From positions 1 through 64,000 of the forward strand of contig ONJY01000005.1 of NCBI GenBank assembly GCA_900318275.1: 64,000 nt of DNA, read 5' to 3'. A program made the translations under genes and the position numbers. Source of the DNA: an uncultured Bacteroidales bacterium (lineage in GTDB: Bacteria > Bacteroidota > Bacteroidia > Bacteroidales > P3). Below the pieces are notes generated by a model. That model saw only the letters and a program-made list of their open reading frames with translations. It searched no databases and was not told the DNA's origin. Numbering within the stretch: the first letter of the stretch is position 1; each line of letters begins with the position of its first letter. Shown one piece after another: positions 16,421 to 25,401 of this stretch.

Positions 16421-17235
16421 AGTATTGTTTTTAGCCATTTGAGGAATTCTTCTTTCCAAGGGCGGCACTCCGGGGTTCCTTTGGTATCGCTCATGCCGAA
16501 GCCGTGGCCGCCGGTGCGGTATTGTATGTAGCGGTGGGGGATGCGGTTGGCGGTGAGGGCGCTGTCGAGAAGCACGGAGTTGCGGTAGTCCACTATGGGG
16601 TCGTCGACGCAGTTGACGAGGAACACCGGCGGGCAGTCGGGCCGCACATGCACTTCGAGCGACAGGGAGTCGCGCATTGCCTGTTTGCATTGGCCGTATT
16701 CGCCCAGCAGGGCACGGCGCGAGCGCGTGTGGCAGCAGTCCTGGCGCATGGTGACGACGGGATAGATGGGTGCCACGAAGGCTGGCTTGCGGGTATAGGT
16801 GCTTAGCATCGACAGGTGTCCACCGGCCGAGAAGCCCATGATGCCTATGCGTGTGGCGTCAATACCGAGGCTGTCGGCATGGGTGTGGAGCCAGTCGAGG
16901 GCAGCCTCGGCGTCGCGCAGCGGGTCAGGGTAGCGGTTGCCACGGAAAATGAGGCGGTAGTGCGTGGCCCATGCCCACCAGCCCTGTACGCGGTAGCGCA
17001 ACACGTAGGCCGCGATGTCGTGGGCTTGCAGCCATTGTGCCACCTCGACGCCCTCCACCTTGTAGTCAAGCCAACTGTAGCTGCCGCCGGGACATACCAC
17101 TATGGTGGCCAAAGGCTTGGTCGTTGTGCCGTAGCACTCCAGTGTCGCCTTGGTACCAGGCAGCTGCACGATGGCTTGTCCCTCGGCGGTGATGCAGAGG
17201 CACAAGGCAAACAGTATGGTCAGAAAGCGTCGCAT
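16417..17235 (-). CDS. Exported alpha/beta-hydrolase (esterase/lipase-like)
   Basis: 272 residues with an N-terminal signal peptide (MRRFLTILFALCLCITAEGQ). Catalytic triad candidates are Ser136 in GFSAGG, Asp near 222 (CVDDPIVD) and His near 254 (GGHGFG). The early VVCPGGSYS corresponds to the oxyanion HGGG-type motif. The family includes BD-FAE-like carbohydrate esterases and acetylxylan esterase-like enzymes. It overlaps the previous gene by one base (TGATG) and the next as ATGA, so it is translationally coupled inside the pigment operon. A periplasmic step such as acyl transfer or release is inference. Confidence 0.75.
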   Translation of the reverse strand: MRRFLTILFALCLCITAEGQAIVQLPGTKATLECYGTTTKPLATIVVCPGGSYSWLDYKVEGVEVAQWLQAHDIAAYVLRYRVQGWWAWATHYRLIFRGNRYPDPLRDAEAALDWLHTHADSLGIDATRIGIMGFSAGGHLSMLSTYTRKPAFVAPIYPVVTMRQDCCHTRSRRALLGEYGQCKQAMRDSLSLEVHVRPDCPPVFLVNCVDDPIVDYRNSVLLDSALTANRIPHRYIQYRTGGHGFGMSDTKGTPECRPWKEEFLKWLKTIL

Positions 17236-17594
17236 CAGTCAACGATATGCTTTATCTCTTCCTTGCTGAGCTGGCGGTAGCGGTGCTGCGGGTCGGCGCT
17301 GAAGTCCACCTCAAAGTATTCTTCGTCATAGAACGAGAGCTTTGAGTTGGTGTCGGGGTTGCACTCAAGGTATACGACATCTGCAGGGTCGAGTCTTTTA
17401 GCCTCGCAGATCTGGTCGCGGAGCGACTGTCCGGCGTATGTCACCGATGTGCCGGGGTTCTCCTGGTACAGTTCGGTGACGATGACGTAGGTCTTGCCGT
17501 CTACCTTGCGTATTTTCAGGCCGCAGAGGGATTCCATGTCCCACTGGCCGCGGAATGGGAATTGTTCGTCGTAGTATGTTGGTGATACTTTCAT
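17235..17594 (-). CDS. Unknown 119-residue cytoplasmic protein in pigment operon
   Basis: No recognised family. The protein is acidic, without signal peptide or membrane segment, with a beta-rich middle (KTYVIVTELYQENPGTSVT) and a charged C-terminus (QLSKEEIKHIVD). It starts 2 bases after the radical SAM stop and is coupled to the esterase gene by a TGATG overlap. It must therefore be made in step with them. A small accessory or binding partner of the radical SAM enzyme is possible but unproven. Confidence 0.6.
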   Translation of the reverse strand: MKVSPTYYDEQFPFRGQWDMESLCGLKIRKVDGKTYVIVTELYQENPGTSVTYAGQSLRDQICEAKRLDPADVVYLECNPDTNSKLSFYDEEYFEVDFSADPQHRYRQLSKEEIKHIVD

Positions 17595-17596
17595 AG

Positions 17597-18898
17597 TTAG
17601 AAGGCGTTTTGGTGAGTCTTTATGCTGCGGTCCACATCTTTGCCGAAGCTCTTGTTGGCCAGTGCACGGTTGCGTGGGCGGTAGGTGCCCTCGTTCATCT
17701 CGCGCAAAGCGACGTTGCAGAACAGGCGGAACATCTTGGATTCCTGTGTCTCGTCGGCGTAGAAGGTCTGCCAGGCGTATTCGTAAACGCCCTGCAGCTC
17801 ATCGGGAGTCATCTTGGCGGGCTTGAAGACCACCTGTCCGGCGTTGTAGTGATTCCAGTCAAAGTCGAAGATACGGCCCTGGCGCAGGTAGTCGTCGTAG
17901 GCTTTTGTGTGAGGGAACGGTGTCATGATGGTGAACTCGGCTAGGTCGAGGTCGATGGTGAGGAGGAAGTCAATGAGGCGTTTGCAGTCGTCGACGGTCT
18001 GATTGTCGAGGCCCAGCAGGATTGTACCCTCGACGCCGATGCCGTTGTCGTGGTACCTCTTCACGCGTTCTTTAATATAGTCAGAGGTGTCATATACGGC
18101 TTGGTAGACGTACCATGCACCCGCTTTGCCGGCAAGGTCAAGCACCTCCGGATCATCCTCTATGGTGTGGCTTATCCACTTCTTCTTCAGAGGCGCTATG
18201 GCGCGGAAGAGTTCTTTCTCCCACTCCTTGTCCTGGGCCAGCGAGTTGTCGACGATGAAGAGGCGGTTGTTGTCGATGGCTGCCATGTCTTCCACCACCT
18301 TGTCGATGGGGCGAGGACGGAACTTGCGACCGCCGAGGTAGCTCACCGCGCAGGGGTAGCACGAAAAGCGGCATCCGCGTGAGGCATGGAAGAGATCCAC
18401 CATCTGCACGCCCTTGTGGTTGTACAACTCACGTTTGTAGAGGTCGCGGCGGCAGGGGCCGACACTTTCTATCGGGGGCTGTTTGCCGAGGAAGTTGTAC
18501 ACCTTCTTCAGTTTACCTTCTTTCCAGTCAAGCAGCACCTGCTCCGAGCGTCCCTCGCTCTCGCCAAGGAAGAGGCTGTCCACATGGTTGACAAACTCTT
18601 CGGCGTGCAGCATGGCGCTGATGCCGCCGGCAAGCACCGTCTTGCCGCGTTTGTGGTATTCGGCAGCTATCTCCCAGGCACGCTTCACCTGTGTGGAAAG
18701 CATGGTGGAGAGAGCCACAATGTCGCATGGGTCGTCAAAGTTCAGCTCCTCGACGTTCTCATCCACGAAGTCAATGTCCACATATTCGGGCAATGTGGCG
18801 GCGAAGGCTACCGGACCGTGAGGCGGCAGGTTGAAGGTCGTCTGTCCCGGAAGTTTCTTCCACTTTGGGTAGATGAGTTTCATCTTGATTGTTTCCAT
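17597..18898 (-). CDS. Radical SAM protein with N-terminal B12-binding-like domain
   Basis: 433 residues. A Rossmann-like N-terminal region (about 1-125) resembles the cobalamin-binding domain of BchE/HpnJ-type enzymes, but no DxHxxG motif is seen. The radical SAM core begins with SRGCRFSCYPC, giving the [4Fe-4S] ligands Cys176, Cys180 and Cys183. The core continues to a KTHQNAF tail. Such enzymes methylate, cyclise or rearrange unreactive carbons. Within the pigment cluster it would tailor the ring or polyene; the substrate is unknown. The start at 18898 is taken; MKLIYP at 18883 is possible. Confidence 0.8.
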   Translation of the reverse strand: METIKMKLIYPKWKKLPGQTTFNLPPHGPVAFAATLPEYVDIDFVDENVEELNFDDPCDIVALSTMLSTQVKRAWEIAAEYHKRGKTVLAGGISAMLHAEEFVNHVDSLFLGESEGRSEQVLLDWKEGKLKKVYNFLGKQPPIESVGPCRRDLYKRELYNHKGVQMVDLFHASRGCRFSCYPCAVSYLGGRKFRPRPIDKVVEDMAAIDNNRLFIVDNSLAQDKEWEKELFRAIAPLKKKWISHTIEDDPEVLDLAGKAGAWYVYQAVYDTSDYIKERVKRYHDNGIGVEGTILLGLDNQTVDDCKRLIDFLLTIDLDLAEFTIMTPFPHTKAYDDYLRQGRIFDFDWNHYNAGQVVFKPAKMTPDELQGVYEYAWQTFYADETQESKMFRLFCNVALREMNEGTYRPRNRALANKSFGKDVDRSIKTHQNAF

Positions 18899-18920
18899 AT
18901 CGTTATATCGTTGTTTTTTG

Positions 18921-20417
18921 TTATTCTTTGTTTATTTGGTCCACTATGACATTGCGTCCCACGAGGGCCTCAGCGGTGAGTATGGCGGTGAGCGAGGTGC
19001 CCACCATGCCGTGGAAGTTGACGTCCTGGCCAGTGAGTAGTAGGTTGCTGAGGCGCGTATGTGGCGACAGAGACGACTGCAGCGGGTTGTCGCTGCTGCG
19101 GTGTATGCCGTACATGGCGCCGCCTGGTGTGCCGTAGTAGTCGCGTATTGTCAGCGGTGTGCCGGCGTCGATGAAGGCTATGGCGTCTTTCAGCGGCACC
19201 TCGAAGCCGATGGGCTCTATCAGTCTAAGGGCCTGCTGTGTCATACGTTTTTTCCAACGGTAGTATTTTTCCGGTCTCTTGCCAGTGCGGCTATCCTCCC
19301 ACTGCCTCACGTATTCGTAGCTCATGGGGCAGATGGCAGTGATAGTGTTGGCGAAACCGGGGTTTTCTTTGTCCTCGCTGGGCAGAGCAAACACCATGTT
19401 GGGCCAGTCAGCCTCGTTGCAGCGGTCGGCCTGCCAGGGGTTCATTGTCGTCAGACCAGAGAAGTAGGCCTCTCGGTTATAACACAGGGTGCGAGGCTTG
19501 AGGCCGATGAACAGGGTCATTGCCGACATTGAGTATGGCACCGACTCTATGCGGTGGCGGAATGCCGGCGAGAAGGCGTCGGTTGGCATCAGTTCCAGCA
19601 GGCGTGCTATCGGCATGTCGTTTATGTAGTGGTCGGCTGTATAGCAGCCTGCCGTCGTGTACACTGCTGCCACGCTCCGCCCGTCTGTCTTTATGGCTGT
19701 CACCTCTTCGCCGCAGCGCACCTCGCCGCCACTGGCTTTGATGACATCCGCCAGCAGTTTGGCAAAGCCTACGCTTCCGTTGCGGAAGGTGTATGTGCCG
19801 TCGATGTGTGCGCAACTGATGAGGGCGTGCAGCAGTGCTGGGCTGTCTTCGCGCCCGCCGTAGAACAGTGATAGGTAGGCTACGGCTGTACGCAGCAAGG
19901 TGTTGCTTATGCTGTCGTCCATCAGATGTTTTGCTGTCAGACTTGTGTCGGGCAGCGTATAGTCGTCCGTCGTCGGCAGCAGGCTGTAGAGCGGCTCCTG
20001 TCGCGCTATGTCGTACAGCTTGTCGAGGTAGTCGCTGATCTCTTGGCTTATGTTGACGTTGGGCATCACAGGCTTAAGGCAGCGGCTCCATTTGTAGGTC
20101 CACGCCTTGCGACCGAATGGCAGTGTGACGCGCAGTCCGTTTTTGGCGTCCATAAGTGTGTCGTAGCACGGCTCTATCTCCAATCTGTTTTCTATGCCCA
20201 GATGACGGCAGATGCGCCGCACCTGTCCGTCGGTACCCATGCCACCGAACACATGCATGCCGGTGTCGAAAGTGTATGGCCCGCGGCGGAAACTCTGCAA
20301 TCCACCGCCTATGATGCGGTTCTTTTCCAGCACTGTGACGCGGTAACCCTCCTTTGCCAGCAGGGCTCCTGTCATCAGACCGCCCAGACCGCCGCCCATG
20401 ATGCACACCGTCTTCAT
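18921..20417 (-). CDS. Phytoene-desaturase-like FAD oxidoreductase
   Basis: 498 residues from the start at 20417, overlapping the exporter stop as ATGA. The N-terminal dinucleotide-binding motif GGGLGGLMTGALLAKEG leads a CrtI/CrtO-type flavoprotein fold. The C-terminus has the second FAD contact (LLLTGQDVNFHGMVGTSLTAILTAE). Relatives desaturate or isomerise carotenoids and other polyenes, and members occur in pigment clusters of Bacteroidota. It may oxidise the polyene chain or ring. No signal peptide; probably membrane-associated. Confidence 0.8.
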   Translation of the reverse strand: MKTVCIMGGGLGGLMTGALLAKEGYRVTVLEKNRIIGGGLQSFRRGPYTFDTGMHVFGGMGTDGQVRRICRHLGIENRLEIEPCYDTLMDAKNGLRVTLPFGRKAWTYKWSRCLKPVMPNVNISQEISDYLDKLYDIARQEPLYSLLPTTDDYTLPDTSLTAKHLMDDSISNTLLRTAVAYLSLFYGGREDSPALLHALISCAHIDGTYTFRNGSVGFAKLLADVIKASGGEVRCGEEVTAIKTDGRSVAAVYTTAGCYTADHYINDMPIARLLELMPTDAFSPAFRHRIESVPYSMSAMTLFIGLKPRTLCYNREAYFSGLTTMNPWQADRCNEADWPNMVFALPSEDKENPGFANTITAICPMSYEYVRQWEDSRTGKRPEKYYRWKKRMTQQALRLIEPIGFEVPLKDAIAFIDAGTPLTIRDYYGTPGGAMYGIHRSSDNPLQSSLSPHTRLSNLLLTGQDVNFHGMVGTSLTAILTAEALVGRNVIVDQINKE

Positions 20418-23400
20418 TCCAGCCCTCCTTTCCGTGGTCTTGTGTGCCACACCTCGCGCCCCTTGTATAGGTATTGGTAACGCTCCATGCGCTGCCTGTA
20501 CTCGGCTGTCTCTATGCGTAGACTCATGGCTTCGAGCTTGTCGATGAACATCTTGCGTGCCTCGTGGTTGTCGGTATGGCAACGCTGCCCCAAGGCCACA
20601 GTCACCGTTCCTTCGCGCAGCAGCGTCTCGTGACGTGGCCACACATTGTAGGCGCCGTGGATGTATACTGGCAGTATGGGCAGCCCCAGCTCGTCGGCAA
20701 GCATGAAGGCGCCTTTGTGGAAGCGGCCTACATTGCCGTCGTGAGTGCGTGTACCCTCGGGGAATATCATCACCGAATAGCCTCGTGCCACCAAGTCTTT
20801 CAGCTTGGGCATCAGCTTGTCGTATCCAGCCTCGGCGGGCAGATATTCGGCGTAGCGTATTATGTGGGCGTATATCGGGTTGCGCCACACCCAGTTCTTG
20901 GTCATGATGACGAGTTTCGGCGTCAGCGCCAGCATGCACAGCAGGTCGAGGTGCGACGCATGGTTGGCCACTATCACCGCCGGCTTGCTGAAATCTTCGC
21001 CGTTCGGGTTCTCGGTCTTGAAGTCCACACGCGGCATCAGCCGTGCGCCGAGGCGCGCCACACCGCAGATGAAGCAGTGGAAGGCGTCGCGCTTGCGGTT
21101 ACGCGGTGCAGGTGTGATGAATGACAGCAGTGTCACCGGTGTGGCCACGAGCAGTGCAAAGAGGGCGAAGACCAGCAGCGGCACCATGGTGATGACGATG
21201 CGGCCGAGGGTTATGGGCACCTCGCGCTTCACGCCGCGCCGCATGGTGAGCCAGCGGAACACCATCGGCGGCACCACACAGGCCATTAGCACCACGCAGC
21301 CCATGCCTATCATGGCCACCTCGGCCAGGCTTCGCATGGCGGGGTGGCGCGCCACTATCAGGGTGCCGATGCCTACGAACATCAGTGCGGCGGATATTAT
21401 CACGCTGCGGCGGTATTCTTTCAGGCGCCGCCGTCCTGTGGCGTTCTCGTAGAGCAGTCCCTCGGTGATGAATATCGTGTAGTCGTCGCCCTGACCGAAG
21501 ATAAATGTGGCCAGTATGATGTTGACAATGTTGAACTTGATGCCCGTCAAGGCCATGATGCCGAGTATCCACAGCCACCCCATGGCCATGGGCAGGAAGG
21601 CAAGCACCGCCAGCTCGAAGCGCCCGAGGGCGAGCCACAGGAAGGCGAAGACCACGAAGGAACATACATAGAGTATGTAGTTGAAGTCGGCGTTGAGGGC
21701 ACCCACCAGGCCGCTGCCTACGTCGCTCTGTGTGAAGGCATAGGTGTGAGCTACATCGGGGACGGTAGTCTCTCCGTGTACGAAGTTGACGATGCTTACA
21801 CCGGTGTCAGACGTCAGTATGTAGTTGGTTGCCAGCTGTCCCAACGCACCGTCGAGAGTGCAGGGTGCAGGGGTGTAGGTGGCCTCAATGCGGTCGGTAA
21901 AGGGGCGGAAGGCCTCGTCGGCAAAGCCGGCACGGCGTGCCTCGCGGCGCACCTCGTCGGCTAGTGAAGGGTGCTTGGCCAATAGGCTATGCCACTGAGT
22001 TAAAGCCTTTTCCTGCCGTGCCAGCGACGGCATGAGTGACGCTACACCGTCGAGGCCGAGCGAGTCGTTGCGCTGCAGGGCCTCCTCGAGAGTTGCGCCT
22101 TCGGCCACCACGTATGTGAGACCGACCTCGTCGACGCTTGCTGCCAGCAGGTCTAGGTCAGCCAGCTGCTGGGCGGTCATGTAGTTGATATTGTGCAAGT
22201 CGGCGTCGAATTCTACGAGGGTGCTGAAGTATCCGAGGACGACGGTTGCCAGCATCATCACCCAGAATGCCACGGACCCCCAACGGCCCCTCTTCGGCAT
22301 CCCAACGGCCTCCGGACGGCCTTCCACTGAAGAAATGCCGAAGGGGGGCCGAAGGGGGGCCGAAGGGGCTCCGTCTGAAGGCTGGTTTTGATGTAATTTT
22401 GTAGTGTGTTTGTTTTCAGTGCGTTGGCTTTTTTTGCGGCCGGCCTTGGCCCAGAGGGGCAGAAAGACGAGGGTGAAGCCTATGGTGCCGACGAGCATTA
22501 GTGAGCCGAAGAGACCCAGGTCGCGCATGGCTTCGGCTTTGACGAAGACGAGGCAAGCGAAGGCGGCGACGGTGGTGATGTTGCCTGTGACTAACGGTTC
22601 GGTCATCTCGCGCAGGGTCTCGCGGCGGTCGGGGTGGTTCTTCAGATGTTCGAGGTAGTGGAGCGGGTAATTGACGGCAATACCTACGAGCACCGAGCCG
22701 ATGCCTACGACGATGATGGAAATCTCTGATTTGAAGATGGCTATCACCGCAAGGGCGAAGAGCCATCCAGCGGCTACCGAGAAGCCCATCCACAGTATGT
22801 TGCGTTTGCGTCCCATGGTGCGCCACAGGATGATGGCTATGAGCACCACGGCGAGGGCTATGGCCAGTAGGCTGTCGTGCTTTATCTGCGAGGCGTTGGT
22901 GACGGCGATGAGTGGCGCGCCGACGGCGGTGATGCCTACTTTGGGGCTCTGCACGCTGTCGATAGCTTCGTCTATTGCTTTGGCTACGAGACTGTTGTTG
23001 CGGGTGTCGCTGGCAGCGTAGGAGCTGGTGATGAAGGCGAAGCCGTTGCCGTCATCGTCGAAGATGTAGTCGTCGACCATGCGGTAGCGGCTGCTTGGGC
23101 TGAGGGCCTGCAGACGTTGCAAGGCGGGGGAGAAGAGGCCGAGTGGGTCGGCGGCAATCATGTCGGTGGCCATAGGTGGCAGGGGCATGGCGAGGGTCTG
23201 TCGGGCCGAGGCCATGCTGCGTGCAATATAGGTGGGGTCGGCCAGCAGGGAGTCTATGCGTCGGTAGTCGGCGGCGGTGAGGTATAGCGGGATGTTGCTG
23301 TTCACTAGGCTGATTGCCTGCATGACGTCGCTACCGTCTGCGCGTGCCTGTACTGGCAAGGCGGTGAAGGCTTCGGCAAAGGCGTCGATAGCGTCCATGA

Positions 23401-23650
23401 CGTCGTCGTCGGTGGCCTCTTCCGCCGGGCGGAAGATGACGGTGATCTGGCCTTGGTCGCCGAGGCTGTTGTATATGTCGGCCTGTTTGGCGTTCTCGGC
23501 GGTGCGTGGCAGGAAGTCGGCTATGTTCTCCTGGTAGTGCAGCTGCAAGGCAAGGAGTGCTCCCGCGGCAAGCAGCACGACGAGTAGTACCACGGCGAAG
23601 GGGCGGTGGCTGGCAAGGTAGTCGTGCAGGCGTAGCAGGAGGCGGGACAT
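20414..23650 (-). CDS. RND/MMPL-type exporter fused to a PlsC acyltransferase
   Basis: 1078 residues. Residues 1 to about 800 form an MMPL-type RND transporter: TM1 (AVVLLVVLLAAGALLAL), a periplasmic loop, a TM2-6 bundle, a cytoplasmic loop, TM7, a second periplasmic loop and TM8-12 (including IFGQGDDYTIF). The C-terminal 200 residues are a PlsC domain with NHASHLD near 896 and FPEGTR near 962. The natural substrate would be the lipid-linked pigment, moved to the outer layers and perhaps acylated. The loop between TM6 and TM7 (about residues 426-460) is encoded by a palindromic repeat element that other copies show as intergenic DNA. Confidence 0.85.
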   Translation of the reverse strand: MSRLLLRLHDYLASHRPFAVVLLVVLLAAGALLALQLHYQENIADFLPRTAENAKQADIYNSLGDQGQITVIFRPAEEATDDDVMDAIDAFAEAFTALPVQARADGSDVMQAISLVNSNIPLYLTAADYRRIDSLLADPTYIARSMASARQTLAMPLPPMATDMIAADPLGLFSPALQRLQALSPSSRYRMVDDYIFDDDGNGFAFITSSYAASDTRNNSLVAKAIDEAIDSVQSPKVGITAVGAPLIAVTNASQIKHDSLLAIALAVVLIAIILWRTMGRKRNILWMGFSVAAGWLFALAVIAIFKSEISIIVVGIGSVLVGIAVNYPLHYLEHLKNHPDRRETLREMTEPLVTGNITTVAAFACLVFVKAEAMRDLGLFGSLMLVGTIGFTLVFLPLWAKAGRKKSQRTENKHTTKLHQNQPSDGAPSAPLRPPFGISSVEGRPEAVGMPKRGRWGSVAFWVMMLATVVLGYFSTLVEFDADLHNINYMTAQQLADLDLLAASVDEVGLTYVVAEGATLEEALQRNDSLGLDGVASLMPSLARQEKALTQWHSLLAKHPSLADEVRREARRAGFADEAFRPFTDRIEATYTPAPCTLDGALGQLATNYILTSDTGVSIVNFVHGETTVPDVAHTYAFTQSDVGSGLVGALNADFNYILYVCSFVVFAFLWLALGRFELAVLAFLPMAMGWLWILGIMALTGIKFNIVNIILATFIFGQGDDYTIFITEGLLYENATGRRRLKEYRRSVIISAALMFVGIGTLIVARHPAMRSLAEVAMIGMGCVVLMACVVPPMVFRWLTMRRGVKREVPITLGRIVITMVPLLVFALFALLVATPVTLLSFITPAPRNRKRDAFHCFICGVARLGARLMPRVDFKTENPNGEDFSKPAVIVANHASHLDLLCMLALTPKLVIMTKNWVWRNPIYAHIIRYAEYLPAEAGYDKLMPKLKDLVARGYSVMIFPEGTRTHDGNVGRFHKGAFMLADELGLPILPVYIHGAYNVWPRHETLLREGTVTVALGQRCHTDNHEARKMFIDKLEAMSLRIETAEYRQRMERYQYLYKGREVWHTRPRKGGLE
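22272..22374. repeat. GGCCGAAG palindromic element, copy inside the exporter gene
   Basis: Arms cggcccctcttcggcat (22284-22300) and atgccgaaggggggccg (22335-22351) pair with one mismatch. The right side repeats GCCGAAGGGGG and ends GGGGCTCCG like copy A. The centre holds ACTGAAGAAAT, shared with the copies at 36755 and 49621. It is in frame and translated (Gly-Ala-Pro-Ser-Ala-Pro and following) in the loop between TM6 and TM7 of the exporter. Confidence 0.8.
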
Positions 23651-23657
23651 GGTTCAG

Positions 23658-24416
23658 TTATGAATTATGAGTTATGAGTTTTGTCAAAAGGAGGCGGGGA
23701 TAGCCGTAGACGATGGCCAGCAGGCATAGGATGGTGTTTAGCAGCGATATGCGGAAGAAGTCGCGGAAGGGGCGGAAGTGGCTGACGCGGTCGTCGGGGT
23801 AGCTGACGCTGACGGGTACTGGCTTTATGTTCACACCTCGCCAGGCCGAGAAGACGAGGAGTTCGAGTTCGCTCTCGTAGCGGTAGGTGAGCAGGCTGAG
23901 GCATGGGAGGTGGTGCAGTGGGTAGACGCGGAAGCCTGTCTGTGTGTCGGGCAGACTGATGCCGGTCTGCACACGGAACCAGAAGTTGCTGAAGCTGTTG
24001 GCGAAGGTGTTGCCTGCCGGCATACCTTGTGGTAGGTTGTCGGCGTTGCCGACGTCCTGCCAGCGGCTGCCGACGATAAGAGTGGGACGTGGGGCGTCGT
24101 CGGTTGGCAGTGCGTTGACGAGCGATGGTATCTCTTCCGGGCTGTGCTGGCCGTCGCTGTCGATTGTGACGGCATAGTCGTAGCCTGCCTTGCGTGCCGC
24201 CTCCATGCCGCGATGTAGGGCGTAGCCTTTGCCGCGGTTGCGGCTGTAGCTGATGAGAGTTATGGTGTTGCCGAAATGCTGTAGTTCTCTCAGTGTGTTG
24301 TCGGTGCTACCGTCGTTGACCACTATGACGCCACCGCATACCGCCTTGGTGCGCCGCACGATGTCGGCCACAGTGCGGGCGTTGTTGTAGGTGGGTATGA
24401 CGGTGCAGTAGATCAT
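23658..24416 (-). CDS. Family 2 glycosyltransferase
   Basis: 252 residues with a GT-A fold. VIPTYNNARTV starts the nucleotide-binding part, VVNDGSTDNT gives the first acidic pair, and TIDSDGQH is the DxD-type metal site near residue 90. The C-terminal part (YESELELLVFSAWRG) matches dolichyl-phosphate mannosyltransferase-like enzymes, and one hydrophobic segment near the end may anchor it in the membrane. In this cluster it may add a sugar to the pigment or to its lipid carrier. It lies 7 bases before the exporter gene. Confidence 0.8.
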   Translation of the reverse strand: MIYCTVIPTYNNARTVADIVRRTKAVCGGVIVVNDGSTDNTLRELQHFGNTITLISYSRNRGKGYALHRGMEAARKAGYDYAVTIDSDGQHSPEEIPSLVNALPTDDAPRPTLIVGSRWQDVGNADNLPQGMPAGNTFANSFSNFWFRVQTGISLPDTQTGFRVYPLHHLPCLSLLTYRYESELELLVFSAWRGVNIKPVPVSVSYPDDRVSHFRPFRDFFRISLLNTILCLLAIVYGYPRLLLTKLITHNS

Positions 24417-24437
24417 TGTCAGTTGGAAAGTTGTGGA

Positions 24438-24806
24438 TTATGAGTTGCGTAGTGTTAGTTTCATCTTGGCGTATATGGTGTCGCCTTTGGTGAAGGTGGC
24501 GGTGGTCGTGTCGCCGTCAAGTGTTGCGGCGAGGGTGGCGCCGTCGATGTCGTCGGGCGTCATCATGGCGAGGTACTTCGTGTTGTTGACCTTGGCGAGC
24601 CGCAGGGTGTGGCCTGTCGCCTGTGAGAGCAGCTCTACCACGGCACCTATCATGCAGACCCCTGGCGTGATGGGGTTGCCGGGAAAGTGGCCGGCGTAGA
24701 CGGTGCTGTCGCGGCGCGATGCAAGTGTGGCCGCCACACGTAGTGTGCCGTCGGTGTGTTCCCAGGCGGCACGCTCCACCTTGATTATCTCTTCCAGTAC
24801 TTTCAT
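24438..24806 (-). CDS. FabZ-like 3-hydroxyacyl-ACP dehydratase
   Basis: 122-residue hot-dog fold protein. The active-site region GHFPGNPITPGV matches FabZ, and the catalytic Glu appears in ELLSQATG, four residues further from the histidine than in FabZ itself. It would remove water from the 3-hydroxyacyl intermediate in each polyene extension cycle, leaving trans double bonds. Overlap with the LolA-like gene is ATGA. A second hot-dog dehydratase lies at 30168, so the two may serve different cycles or dimerise. Confidence 0.8.
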   Translation of the reverse strand: MKVLEEIIKVERAAWEHTDGTLRVAATLASRRDSTVYAGHFPGNPITPGVCMIGAVVELLSQATGHTLRLAKVNNTKYLAMMTPDDIDGATLAATLDGDTTTATFTKGDTIYAKMKLTLRNS

Positions 24807-25396
24807 TTGGCGCGGAATTCGATGAGAGTGTAACTGTCTTTTTTCTCCATGAGGCGGACGGTGTTGACGCGGTAGCTCTTTTTGTCGAAGGTGACAATGA
24901 CCTGCTGCATCATGCGTCGCATGTCGCGGCGTTTTGGGGTGAGCACGGCGCGGTAGGCCGAGGGCTCTTCTGTGAGTTCCACGGCGAAGAGTTTCTCGTC
25001 GGCTAGGGCGTTGCCGCTGGCGAGGGTCATCATTGTCTGCGCCATGCCTCGTGTGGCTGCACCTGCTGCTCCTGAGAGGGCTTTGCGTGCGCCTGCGCTG
25101 ACGGTGTATATGCTGTCGCCGTCGACGACAAGGGCCAGGTCGGTGGGGTCGCTATACTGCCAGCGCATCTGGCGTTCACCGCTGAGGGTGAGGACGCCGT
25201 GCGACACGGCGTCTTGGGCCAGCATAGGACTGTGCTTGGTCTGCGTGAAAGCGTAAGTCTGGCTCTTGCCTGGCTGCGGCTTCTGTGCTGCGGCAATGCG
25301 TGCTAGCACGGCGTCGCGGTCGGCCACAGGGCTTTGCGCTGTGGCACAAAAAACCAGGCTGAGGGTGAGGAGCAGTGTTGTCAGTAGTCTTGTCAT
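24803..25396 (-). CDS. LolA-like outer-membrane lipoprotein carrier
   Basis: 197 residues from the start at 25396 (MTRLLTTLLLTLSLVFCATAQ), a clear signal peptide. The mature protein resembles LolA: YAFTQTKHSPML, a GVLTLSGERQMRWQYSDP strand pair and a DGDSIYT hairpin. It is a periplasmic carrier for lipid-like cargo. Aryl polyene clusters commonly encode LolA-type proteins, and it probably ferries the acylated pigment from the inner to the outer membrane with the neighbouring exporter. Confidence 0.75.
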   Translation of the reverse strand: MTRLLTTLLLTLSLVFCATAQSPVADRDAVLARIAAAQKPQPGKSQTYAFTQTKHSPMLAQDAVSHGVLTLSGERQMRWQYSDPTDLALVVDGDSIYTVSAGARKALSGAAGAATRGMAQTMMTLASGNALADEKLFAVELTEEPSAYRAVLTPKRRDMRRMMQQVIVTFDKKSYRVNTVRLMEKKDSYTLIEFRAK

Positions 25397-25401
25397 GGGT
25401 A

